From contig CM069590.1 in the NCBI GenBank assembly GCA_035771175.1, positions 32,130,821 to 32,194,820 of the forward strand: a DNA stretch of 64,000 bases, read 5' to 3'. Positions 11,141 to 22,117 of this stretch are shown piece after piece (position 1 is the first letter of the stretch; each line of letters starts with the position of its first letter). The translations under genes were made by a program, and so were the position numbers. This DNA is from Paratinospora sagittata. Taxonomy: Eukaryota > Streptophyta > Magnoliopsida > Ranunculales > Menispermaceae. The notes beneath the pieces are model-generated. The model saw only the letters and a program-made list of their open reading frames with translations. It did no database searches and was not told where the DNA came from.

Positions 11141-11825
11141 CACTGATACTATTTTTGTTAGCTTTTTCAGAACCGTACGAAAACTTTTCAGAACATTTCA
11201 GAACCGTACAAAAACTTTTCAAAACTTTTTGAACGTTCTAATACTTTGTCAGAACATTCCTTTTTTGTGAATGATCAGATGATTCAGGTGCTATCGCCGT
11301 AATATGCACAGAACTGAATCAATCCATTTCGAGAAAGAATGTAGACGTTGTATTTGAAATAACATAGAGTGCCAAAATTTATCAAGTCCATTACGCCTCT
11401 ATTATTTCTATATCTACATGATGTCGTAGTGCAGAAAAACTACAAATCAATACGAAAACTGATATTCATTAAAAAATGTATCAACAGTTTTCACTTGTGC
11501 AAATAACTTTTTGAAAGTTAGTTATCTTTCAATCGTTGTTGAACTTGCAATCATTTCAAAAGAAAAACATAAAGTCTTCTGGATTGATTGATCTTGATCT
11601 TGATCTTTATCATTTTCAAATTCCATTGAAGAAGACAAAAGCTCTTTGAACCTATTTTTCAGCCAAACATCATCATACATATTTTGTTGAATCTGTGGTA
11701 ACATAAGGTTCAATCCAAAGGTTTATAAGTATCACTTTGATTCCGAGTAAAGGGTATCATATCATATCTTGTATTCAGTTTGCAGTGACTGGTTACTCAC
11801 TGGGCAAAAGCAAGTGTTGCTCAAA

Positions 11826-12040
11826 GTTATAACGGTCCTCTCACATCTGAAAGTAGAGAAACGGTCTTCTCACACTCGGAAGTTGAGAAACGGTCTTCTC
11901 ACTCCCGTAAGTTGAAAAACGGTCCTCTCACACCCGTTAGTTGAGAAACGGTCTTCTCACACCCGTAAGCTAAGACACGATAGTTCTCACACCCGTAAGT
12001 TGAGAAAGTGTACCGGTTTGATCTTCACACGTAAGATGAT
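11826..12040 (+). repeat. Hairpin array B, copy 3
   Basis: Six to seven 28-bp units carry TTCTCA/TGAGAA-type arms around CACCCGTAAGT variants, collinear with the array in the 5' LTR. Individual units carry mismatches in one arm (for example GTAGAG or GTTGAA), as expected of an ageing copy. Confidence 0.82.
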
Positions 12041-12261
12041 CCATAGTGGAGTTTGAACATATCCTAACTGAGGAGGTTAGGTAGTGGATGTAGGCCAAGC
12101 CGAACCACTATAAATCCTGATTGCATTGTCTCTTTTACATTTTATGTATCTATTTGTTATACTTTGTTTAATCTACTTTCATTAATCCGCACATTATTAA
12201 GAAAAGTAAAAATCTACTAAGTGTCCAATTCACCCCCCCTCTTGGACATATCTGGGTCAAC

Positions 12262-14581
12262 CCTCGTGAAAGTTGGGGCTCTAGGTGCTGGTGGAACATT
12301 TACTCAACGTTTCTCTAAGAGATGAAAAAGCATTCCAAATCTCTTCATACACATAGCAATGTACCATACGGTGGAATGAAGTATGTTGTTCATAGCCTTG
12401 AAGAGATCCTCGAAGAAACCAACTACACATTCCACTCGATCTACTGCAGTGGTGATGATGTAGGAGAGATCTATAAATAGTGGATGCTAAGAAAGACATT
12501 TTGTACTTAATGGAGCACATTTTCTCATATGCTTAGTTGACAACATCAAGATTCTTATTCAACCTACTGTCCTCAGAAGGTGCTGGCCTAGCAGTGTTAA
12601 CCAAAATATTGTCCTTCAGACTTGAGATGGCCTTTAACACTGGATCAAAATCAGTTTTACTAGATACTTGATCTAGAATTGCATTCAGTACTGATTGTAG
12701 AGCATATGGGGTTGTCGTGTCCTTTGAAGATTCAGCAACATGACCCTTCATACTCTTAATGTCTTCATGAATCTTCTTCAGGATAACACCATTTAATCCA
12801 TCTTGAGGTTGGCTTGACTATTGAATCTGAATCTAAGCTGGCTGTGGCTGAGTTGGTTTACGACCATTTGAAGTGACAAAAGCCTTCATAAAAGCCTTGG
12901 TGGATTGTAAATTCTCTTGAATATCGTTCATGACATTGTCACTTGGAGTGTTTGAACTTGATGATGGAAGAGCTTGCATGGACACAAGTTTTTTTTCCAT
13001 GAGTTGTATCACTTGGCTTAGTATATCTGTTGCTTGAATCAAATGTTTGGTGCAAGCCTTTTTCCCTTCAAGTTCTTCATCCTTCAGTTGTATCAACTGT
13101 TTGATTGCTCCCAACAACTCAGTATTCTGCCTACTTTGCTCTTCTCTTATTCTTTCCAACAGTTTAGAGTTCATAAATTCTTGATCCTCTCTAATTCTCC
13201 TTAAAAAATCCTCTTCATCAAACTGTGGAACTGTTGGTTTACTGTAATGAGAGTAAGATGGTGAAGATTCATCAACTTGATCACCAGCCTCATGTGCAAC
13301 ACTTTCTTCTTGATCTGCCTCATTGTACTCCTTTTCTTCAACATGAGGTACAATGGCAGTTTCATCAAGTCTTTTCTCAAGAATTGCCATAGCAACTTCC
13401 TGGAATCTTTCTTCAGGAGCTTCCACTGAAGGTTCATAAAATGTTTCCTCATTTTGATCATGGGGTTTCTCTTCCATAAGAACATCCCTTGGAAATGGCA
13501 AATCAAAAATTGTTCTTTCAGAGTCCTCTCCAACTCTCTCTTGAAGTTATGCCTCCACAACAGCTTGGGTAATCTAATTCACTTCTTCCATGGCCAGATC
13601 AACTTGTTTAATTTGAACCTCTTCTTCAGCATGATCAATCTGTTCAACCTAAACATCTTCTACAACTTGATTAGCTTGTTTTTTTGCAGCATGATCAACT
13701 TGTTCTACCTCAGCATGACCTTCTTGTTCAGCTTGAACTTCCTCTCTTACTTCAAGTGGTTTAGTCTCCACCTCTTGTGAACTTCAAACATTGGGAACCA
13801 CTTTTCCAAAGCACAAACATACACATATCTCATCAACTTGATAGTTGTCTGCTCAATGCAGTGATATCTGCTTGTTTCTTTCACTTCCTCTCCTCTCAAG
13901 TCAATTCTATTTTTCTCGAACAAAGTGGTGAGGTACATCCTAAATGGAAGACCTCGTCCTCGACTAATAACAATGTCGATAACATAAGTGAGGATGTGGG
14001 CTAGGTTTATCTTCTTCTTTTGGAGAATGCTCCAAATCAAGAATAAATCAAGTTCATTGACATTGCCCCTGCTACCAGACTTGGGCTGAATGATGTGGGT
14101 GACGATGTTGTGAATGATCCTAGGAATGAGCTTGATGGTTGGTAAGCTTTTTATCAACACACACATGGTCTTTCTTTCTTGAAATGAAATTCAAGGCAAA
14201 TAGGCAATCATAGCCTCGAAATTAGAATTTGCCCTTGGTGAAGGAAAATATATGGGCACTTTCATCACTCGGCAATGAGAATGTTTCAGAGAAGAATTGG
14301 GATGAAATCTTTATGGTTTTAACCTTGACCTTAGACTGTCTTGCAAGTCCTGTCTTAGACTTATCTTCCAGATTCTAAAAGAACTGTCTGACTAGGTTAG
14401 GATACCATCTTGAGTTATAGGTGAGGAATTTGGTCCAACCTTGGAACTCAAACAAAGATAGCACATCGAGATGTGCAGTAGCAAAGAAATTGAAATCAAC
14501 AAAGCAACCATCAATTACAACTCGGGTTACAAGCTTTTCGACTTTGTCCTTTTTCTTGGACTTCTGAGTTGAGGGTGATGG
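12262..14581 (-). pseudogene. Antisense ORF with putative plant transposon protein domain, broken
   Basis: Read from 14581 downward. The first part (to 14375) includes SLFEFQGWTKFL and WYPNLVRQFF. The piece 14166-13747 has PKSGSRGNVNELDLFLIW ... INLAHILTYVIDI ... GLPFRMYLTTLF. That is the layout of the putative plant transposon protein domain found in accessory ORFs of plant retroelements. Frame changes follow. A long segment at 13501-12833 (222 codons) is acidic and helix-rich, with a coiled-coil stretch around FDEEDFLRRIREDQEF. Another piece lies at 12751-12533. The 3' end near 12262 matches the window start (VPPAPRAP). It is inactivated by several frameshifts and stops. An LTR cuts its 5' end at 14582. 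Confidence 0.65.
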
Positions 14582-15678
14582 TGTTGGTCCACCCAAGAGG
14601 GGGGTGAATTGGGTGAGATGGTCAATTTTAAACTTCTCTTCCAATAAGTTAGTGATATACATGAGTGTATTGGAATTGAATGCATAAATAGAACTTAGAC
14701 TAAAATGAAAACATGAGACACATAAGATTTATAGTTGTTCGGCTATGCCTACGTCCACTACCTAATCTCCCGATTAGGATTTTCTCAATCAACTAACTGA
14801 TTCTCTTACGGGTGAGAACCAAACCGTTACAACTGCCCTTTTATAGGTTAAAGGTAAACCTATCCTTGCACAGACTAAGGATGAACCGCATTTCCTTTTT
14901 TCAGGATGAGGAAAAACCCATGTTCCTTTTATGGGATAAGGAAGAACCGTTTCTCTTTTATAGGTTAAGAGATAACCTATCCTTTTACAGGTTAATGAAG
15001 CACCTATCCTTTTAAGGGATTAGGATGAATCGGTTTCCTACTTATAGGTAAGGATGAACCTTTTTCTCTTTTACAGGTTCAGAGATAAACTTAACATGAT
15101 TTCAATCCTGAAATCATTAAGTGAACTACATTCACTTGTCTTGCTTGTTTCAATCCAAAAACACACCAGCATTACAACACAAAATAATGTTGGTTCCTGC
15201 TGTGTAGAACACTTCACACTTAAGCTCAGTACATAGCATTACAAAGATATGAAATATGAATACGTAATGCTAAGAGGAAATACACTTACAGTCATTTACC
15301 TTTCAATGTTCGGTATTGCTGAAGTACAGTTTCGAAAAGCATGAATGATGTGATATGAAATCAGTGCTTCTTCGAAAATAATATGATACCAATAAAACAT
15401 TGACGTAAAAATTGGAGGACTAGTGTAAATCAAAGACACAGACACTTTTCAAAAAGATATAGAATATAAGTATGAAAACTTTTCGTTCAGTATTCAGTAG
15501 TTGACTCAACTACTAATATAGTTCAGTACAATACTTAAGATATGAAATCAAGTACAACTGTATATCTCGAACTATTTCTCAAATTCTTTCTATAGCAAGA
15601 TTGATATCAAGTATAGATCAGTGCTGAGAATTTGAGTAGATATCAGATCTAATAGATTTTCAAAGATAGAATATAATG
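14582..15678 (-). repeat. Minus-strand copia LTR, 3' part
   Basis: On the minus strand it ends CACCCAATTCACCCCCC ... GGGTGGACCAACA at 14582, inside the coding frame of the accessory ORF, so it is an insertion. It carries a CG-bearing TATA region (about 14725-14745) and a type C hairpin array (14800-15080). It continues at 18929 after the chromovirus-like insertion. Confidence 0.75.
14800..15080 (-). repeat. Hairpin array C (minus strand)
   Basis: Units of about 28-30 bp have short complementary arms such as AGGAT...ATCCT or AGAGA...TCTCT around a CCTGTAAAA or CCCGTAAAA centre when read on the minus strand. It is the same design as array B with other arm sequences. Confidence 0.75.
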
Positions 15679-18650
15679 TGTAGCACCCGTGCCTTTAGGT
15701 GACATCATTTTGACCCATAGTGTACCCGCAGAGTACATGTATACGTATTCGTATACGTATATGTATATGTATTTTGATGCTCGAAGCACGTAAGTTCGAG
15801 TGTCTTTGCATGATTTTAGGTCATAAAGAGTGCGCATGAAGTTTCGGAACCATCAGAGACATGTTCGACGTAAAAACATGTCGAAAACGGTGTTTTGGAT
15901 CAAGTGGAGCTCGCTCCATGGAGGAAGAAATTTCTGTCACAAATTACATTAATGGTTTGATTGAGCTGAAATTTCTTCAGCTCATTCTTATATGATAGAT
16001 CTTCACTATGAACGGTGAAGATCTTGATCGGAGTTACTGTTTCACGGATTTTCAGATTTTCTTACGCAGTTTTGATCAAACATTAGACCGCACAATCCCA
16101 CCGTTGGATTGAGTTGAAAATTTACCAGAATGTTGGTAACTGACTCATGCAACTTTGGAGCGGTTAAGATGTTAAATTCGGGGGTATATTGCAAAAAATT
16201 GACAATCTAAGTGCAAGTATTGCAACAGGAAAACTGATTTTTTGATAGTTTTTGGCAACTTTTAGTTGTGGGCCCATCTATTTAAGCACCCAAAACGTAA
16301 TTTTAGGCTCATTTGCTCATTTCTCAACCAGAAAAGAGAGAAAGGAGCTGGATAGGAGAAAAGGAGAGGAAACCTAGGGTTGGTGGATTTTGCTCAAAAT
16401 CCCTAAGGTTTGCATGTTTTTCCTCATTGTTCTTCCTTCAATCTCTTTGGTTCATGCATACTAGTGTTGTTTTGATGCATGCATTGTATGAAACCCAGAT
16501 TTGACGGGGTAGTGGAAATCAAATGTTTTCCAAATGCTTTCCATGTTTGATATGTGTGTTTAGAGTGTGTTGGGAACCCTCTAAAGGCAAAAACCCCAAT
16601 TTCTAACAAGAAATTGGTAGGGTTTAGTACAAACGACCTAGTCTTTGTTCATTGACCTAGACTTTGACTTAAGCTTTGCATGCCACCTATGATGGACTGA
16701 TCAGTATTAGGGACTGATTCATGTATTTAGCTTGAGATTTTAATGGTGAAATCATATGGTTTAGTGTAAATGGTCAGTGTTTGGTTCATGGCCTTAGGCT
16801 TTTCCAAAAGTCATGCATGTCAACTATGTTGTTCTAGGTGGCATTGTGAATGAAACCATGTTGTTAGATCAGTAAATTTTAGGGCTATGTATGGTGGCCT
16901 AATATAAAATTGACAATATGGCCTATGTATGAAAATTTCCAGATTTGGGGCTTTTGATGCTCTTGATATAAAATCTGGAAAATTATGCAATGTAGGTCTA
17001 ATTGGACATGATTAGGGTTGTTTGATGATTGAATTCAGTGGGTTCTCATAATGGACACCCTAAGGTTGACTAATTTTGATCTAGGCTAAGTATTTGGCAT
17101 TTTTCATGTACTTTGGCAATTTTGCATGTAATTTGGGGATTTTGCCCAAATTGGGACTTTTCACCCAAAGCAAGTCATTTTATGAAATTGACTTGGGGAT
17201 TGTTTAATTGGACCCAAATTGAGTAGAATCATTGGTTTAAAATGTTAGAACCTATGTTAAATTGATATGACTTAGTTCATTTTGACTTTATGTTTTATAT
17301 TGGCCTAATTGGGGATTTTGACCAAGACTTAGTCAATTGATGAAATTGACTTGATGTATAGTCTAATTGACCCTAATTATAATGGAATTTCATGTATATT
17401 AGTGGTTGGATCATGGGATCACCCTATTAAATTCAATTTAGGTCAATCTTAGTTTAATTGAGTCTAAATGATCAAGTTCGGCAATATGGAAATTGGCTCA
17501 AGGGGGTAATCAATTTAGAATCTAATTGACTTTAGATTGGATTTGAACATGGGGTTTTGACACACTTTATGACTGATTTTTAGTCGTGTGAACCATGTTA
17601 TTTTCTGGTCTTGTGATTGATCTTGAACCCGTTTAGTCAATTGGAGAGTTTTGGCGATTGGATTGGCTAGACTTAGCCAATCAAGAGTGAGTGTTCTTTT
17701 ACTTTTGGATTATGTATATGTGGCATTGTAGTATAGAAATGATTTAAATGCTTTTGTATGATGGTATGCATGTTTTAATATTCCATGAAATACATTTGAG
17801 CATAATTCATTGGGATGACAATTTGGGTTGAGGCCCCGAGTTGGAATTTCCTCTTTTTGGGAATTCTCGTAAGTCTAGCGGCGATCCCAGTTGTGTTCCT
17901 AGCAAAGGATTTTATGGCTTGTGTATGGGTAGGTTAGTTTAGGCTAATCTTACGTGCTGCACAACCCCAGAAATCCTATTAGGATACGAGTATTGTGTGT
18001 GTGTTTAGGTACTGTGTGTAGCGCACCAGCCTTGAACCCCCATACTAATGAGGCGTTAGGATTGCATGAGCATGACTACAAATGTTATGCATCGTCTTAT
18101 GTATGACTTGATCCATTATGTTAGCATGTATGTAATCTATTTCGTCATCATGATATTTCAACTGTTTTATGATCTTACCATGTTTTATAAATGCACGTAT
18201 ATGCCACTTGTAAATAACATTCACTGAGCTGGCTGTAGCTCCTACCTCACCATCTTTTTTTAGGATCTGATAGAAAAGGAAAAGGGAAGGCTTGACTGCG
18301 GAGCGTCCCTTGTTTTGTTTCAAGTAGGTGTTGTACATTTAGTTTTGTATTTTGATAATTATGTACGTGATAACACCTAGTTATTGTATATTTAACACAT
18401 AGTTGGGATGTATTGGGTTTTGTATCATTTTGAAGACTCTGGAATTTTATATTTATAAAAATTTGGAGAAGTAATATTTTATTTCATTATGATCATGTTA
18501 GTTGGTTGTTAAGGATGTACTTTTATTTCTTTTTGGGGATTCGTATATGTATTCGAGAGCTGACGCTGACGAGACGTTGGGTGTACTGACGGAGGGTGTA
18601 CTCAAAGGTTCCCGTGCCGGTCATGACGTCACGTAGAGTGGGTCGTGACA
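15679..18650 (+). repeat. Chromovirus-like (Del/Tekay type) gypsy LTR
   Basis: It starts TGTAGCACCCGTGCC and ends GGGTCGTGACA, followed directly by a Met-type primer site. The same family recurs at 46179-48904 (TGTAACGCCCGTACC ... GGGTCGTGACA). LTRs with this start and the GTCGTGACA end plus a TGGTATCAGAG primer site are typical of plant Del/Tekay chromoviruses. The TAATG before it and the TAATT after 18928 look like a slightly altered 5-bp target duplication. No coding sequence is present. Confidence 0.8.
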
Positions 18651-18928
18651 ACTATGGTATCAGAGAGAGTGTTTTAAGTTTAAAATCCTTAAAAAGATTA
18701 AAAGACTTATATGACATTATGATTGCCTTTATGAGTATGATTATAGGTAGTTATCTTAGGGGTAACTTTTTCCTGGATTGTGATCGTGATTGAACAATGG
18801 GGACAAATGATCCCGGGTACAAGACGTCCTTGTATAGCGGGCTGTACCGGGATAGGACAATATTATGTGGTGCTATGGCTGGGGTACGCTCGAGTAGGAG
18901 GTACCCATCACATCCACGGGGTGTGACA
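18651..18928 (+). other. Residual internal stub with primer site
   Basis: TGGTATCAGAGAG (18655-18667) is a Met-tRNA primer site two to four bases after the LTR. About 260 bases of non-coding sequence follow, ending GGGGTGTGACA at 18928, an LTR-like terminus. All of gag-pol and nearly all of a second LTR are missing. Confidence 0.6.
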
Positions 18929-20234
18929 TAATTGAAGCTCAATATGAAAATCTTTTGAATACGTAAAGGTATCAGTGAAAAATACTTTGAAAGTTTAGAT
19001 ATTTGAAATACATTTTGACACAGACTAACTTTCAAATAGTCTTGGCACAATAAAAACTATTGGCGAGTTGTTTGATCCTAAGTGTTAGTATTTATAAGCT
19101 TAGTAGGACATAGCCGTTAGACATTTGAAGTTCAAATAAAATGAACGTTAACACACAACGGCTAGAATGTTATATGAAAATGACAATTGTTATTTTCACT
19201 AACATCCTGGTTTTTTTTAGATTTCATGAAAAATGAAATTCTTAGAAAAACGTAATTCATGTATCAGAGAAGATCTCTGATAAATTTGAAAAAGGCTCTG
19301 TGCAAAGATCGTTCTGAAAAAGTAGACTTATATAGTGTACTTATTAGAACAGTGATGGTTGTTGAATTAACGTCCTAATTCCACAATCAGTGTCCTGACG
19401 CATAATATTAACTTTGTTGTTTCGTTCCTTGAGGGCGCTCATTACATATAAGTGTCCTGCTGAACAATGAAGTGAGGGCGCTACTGAAACGTGAGCGTCC
19501 TGACTATCTTTGACACTTAAATGACTTAACCCTGAGGGCGTTAATGCACAGTTAGCATCCTGCTTTATTTTAAAACAATTAAGTGTATGAGGGCGCTACT
19601 TTTCGAGTAAGCGTCCTACTAGTTAAAACATAAAACACAATACGAGGGCACTACAACACTATAAGCGTCCTACCACATATTTAAAAACATTTGAATATTA
19701 ATACAAAGCGCGCTAAAGGACAATCAACATCCTGAAAGTTATTAAGTTGATTCCCAAAGGTGAGGGCGCTCCTATCCAGGTAGCATCCTAATATATTTTT
19801 CAACTTATAACTATCAGCGTCCTCAAAGATAGATTCTTTGAAGAACTTAGAAATCTTCCAATAAGCTGATGCTGAGTCAGCATCCTAACAACTTCATAGG
19901 TTGACTAAAAGAGGAAGCTACTCACAAGTAAGTGTCCTGATTAATCAGTTCAATTCAACCTTGAATGTTATCAGTGTCCTGACTTAACAAGTTCAGGAGA
20001 GCGCTGATGAGACACCAGCGTCCTGAAAGACTCTTGAAAAACATTTTTGATTCGCGATTAAAAATACAATAAAAGCGAATAAAAACTAGATAAATTTCAA
20101 ATTAAATAAAAAAAACTAAATCATTTGAAATACCGTAAAACGTATGATCAAAACATGCAAGTATGCAAGTGGTTTGTGCATGGTTTTGGAAAATTCTTGA
20201 GCAATGTCGATTAGAGAAAGATATACCTTAGATA
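18929..20234 (-). repeat. Minus-strand copia LTR, 5' part
   Basis: It continues the LTR broken at 15678: the junction sequence restores the order seen in the intact plus-strand copy near 39955-40030. It includes array A on the minus strand (19375-20035), with cores reading GAGGGCGCT ... AGCGTCCT. The left-hand LTR start is not reached. The sequence switches near 20235 to another LTR fragment. Confidence 0.7.
19375..20035 (-). repeat. Hairpin array A, minus-strand copy
   Basis: Twelve or so units run as GAGGGCGCT, a short variable arm and loop, then AGCGTCCT on the plus strand. One clear example near 19590 has CGCTACT pairing with AGTAAGCG. Unit spacing is 45-70 bp. Confidence 0.78.
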
Positions 20235-20529
20235 CTGTTACACTTCTCAACTTACTGGTGTGAGAGGACCGTTTCTCAACTTACGGGTGTGAGAGGACCG
20301 TTTCTCAAATTATGGGTGTGAGAGGACCTAGACTTGTTGAATATAAAAATATCAACTCAGTAGTTTATCTAACTACTGTTACAACCTTGATACAGTATAT
20401 AAGATATGAATTGAAGTACAACTGTATCCTATGAACTATCTCTCAAATTTCTCTTTCAGCAAGAATGATCTAAGTTAAAACAATGCTGAAAATTTGAGTG
20501 AAAATAGTTCAAGAGATGCTCACTCTTTA
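20235..20529 (-). repeat. Second minus-strand copia LTR fragment
   Basis: Three array B units on the minus strand (20240-20330, CTCAACTTACGGGTGTGAG type) are followed by sequence homologous to the LTR region upstream of array B in other copies (for example 42400-42540). It is cut at about 20530 where gypsy integrase coding sequence begins. Confidence 0.65.
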
Positions 20530-21529
20530 AGAGATGCAATGATCAATTGATTCGGCGTTGTGTACCGGAGGAGGACGTCCAGGCCATTCTTCATGAGTGT
20601 CATTCCTCCCTTTATGGTGGTCATTTTGGACCCACAAGAACGACAACTAAAGTTTTACAAAGTGGATTTTATTGGCCCACCTTATTCCAAGATAGCTACA
20701 CCTTTGTGAAGACATGTGACAGGTGCCAAAAACTAGGCAATATTTCGTGGCGTCATGAGCTACCCTTGACGAACATATTGGAGGTTGAGATCTTTGATGT
20801 ATGGGGGATCGATTTTATGGGACCTTTTCCCCCCTCTTTTGGCAAGATATACATACTTTTGGCGGTGGACTATGTGTCCAAGTGGGTTGAAGCCATAGCT
20901 ACTGAAGTGAATGATGCCAAGGTTGTGTTGAAGTTCTTACACAAGCATATCTTTCCAAGATTCGGCACTCCTCGGGCTATTATTAGTGATGAAGGCACCT
21001 ATTTCTGAAACAAGTCATTTAATGCTCTTCTTGCCAAGTATGGGGTGAAACATAAGATAGCACTTGCATATCACCCACAAACCAATGGCCAAGCCGAAAT
21101 AAGCAATCGAGAAGTCAAACAAATTCTGGAGAAGACCGTCAATGTTAATAGGAAGGATTGGGCAATGAAATTGGATGATGCGTTGTGGGCATATAGGACT
21201 GCATTGAAGACGCCTATTGGGATGTCCCCATACCAGCTTGTGTTTAGGAAGTCATGTCATCTACCGGTGGAGTTGAGCATAAAGCCTATTGGGCGGTGAA
21301 GAAATTGAACTATGACTTGAAGGCTTCCGGAGATCAAAGATTGCTTCAGCTCATGGAAATGGAAGAGTTTCAAAATGATGCTTATGAGAATGCCAAGATT
21401 TACAAGGAGAGAACTAAGAAATGGCATGACAAGCAAATTGTGAAGAAAGACTTCAAGCCGGGGCAACAAGTTATCTTATTCAATTCCAGGTTATAGTTGT
21501 TCCCGGGCAAGCTTAAGTCCAAATGGAGT
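20530..21529 (+). pseudogene. Athila-like gypsy integrase, broken, 5' truncated
   Basis: Frame starts at [16 protein letters not shown] just inside the junction. The integrase zinc module is visible ([13 protein letters not shown] ... CDRCQK), as is the catalytic core: Asp in [10 protein letters not shown], Asp in ISDEGTYF and Glu in [16 protein letters not shown] at 21006-21008 interrupts it and the frame shifts near 21254-21300. The C-terminal part (KERTKKWHD ... [14 protein letters not shown]) is followed by a stop. A DNA transposon splits the GPFTIVKVFPYG motif that follows. Reverse transcriptase and RNase H are absent, lost at the left junction. No chromodomain is seen, which with the VN-QRLKHY tail fits the Athila/Tat group. 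Confidence 0.88.
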
Positions 21530-22117
21530 TAGGGGGTGAAATCGGGTTTTTGCCTCCTTACCCACCCAACCCGATGAGGTCAAGTGGTAGCGGGTTGGAC
21601 CCGATGCCACCCGACCTAAGGTCGGGTGGGGTCAGTCGAGTCGGGTCGGGTCGGTCAGGTTGGCCCCCATTAAATAGCCTAATTTTTTTAAAGCTTAATA
21701 ACTATTATTTAAGCTTATATTAGTAATAACATATGTTGGATTATCATGTATCTAACTTATTAAACTTCTATTTAAGCTTTAAAAGATGAGATTTCTCTTT
21801 TTTGGAAGAACTCATATATGTACAAGCCAAGCTACTCTTAAACTTGACTTATGGAAATGAGGATGAACTCATATATATATAAATTTTAAGAGGTCGGGTC
21901 GGGTCGGGGTGCTAAAAAGTTAACCTGACTAACCTGACATATCAATCAAACCCGACCCGACCCGACCCGAAATGGTTGGGTTTGGTTGGGTCGGGTCTGG
22001 TCGGGTTTGGGCTGGTCGCTAAAAAGTTAACCCGACTAACACGACATATCAATCAAACTCAATCTGACTCGACCCCAAATGGTCGGGTTTGGTCAGGTCG
22101 GGTTGCTTACATCCCTA
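21530..22117 (+). mobile_element. Non-autonomous hAT-type transposon (588 bp)
   Basis: It begins TAGGGGGTGAAATCGGG and ends CGGGTTGCTTACATCCCTA, so the ends are imperfect inverted repeats (TAGGGATGTAA-like). Flanks AATGGAGT (21522-21529) and GATGGAGT (22118-22125) are an 8-bp duplication with one change, as hAT elements make. The interior is rich in direct and inverted GGGTCGGGT/ACCCGACCC repeats around 21590-21660 and 21895-22075. It has no transposase. The insertion separates two halves of the integrase C-terminal motif. Confidence 0.85.

Larger units (their letters stand above)
10149..12260 (+). repeat. 3' LTR of the copia element
   Basis: It shares the leading block (TTTTGATGATTACAAACCAC), the GTAATATGCACAGA block, array B and the terminal CAATTCACCCCCC ... 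GGACATATCTGGGTCAAC with the 5' LTR at 3716-5207. It also contains hairpin array A (about 10530-11140), which the 5' LTR lacks. Its first bases are altered (TTATTGAACC against TGTTATTCC), so the left edge is good to a few bases. TATA box CTATAAAT lies at 12108-12115. Confidence 0.85.

Noticed and set aside
14812..15236. Plus-strand frames of Leu/Phe/Arg repeats
   Set aside because: Translations of the minus-strand hairpin array in an LTR.
18596..18793. Small plus-strand frame across the LTR and primer site
   Set aside because: It crosses the LTR end and shows no gag-like motif.
21523..21723. Pro/Gly/Ser-rich frame in the GGGTCGGGT region
   Set aside because: It translates simple repeats inside the hAT-type transposon and has no independent support.
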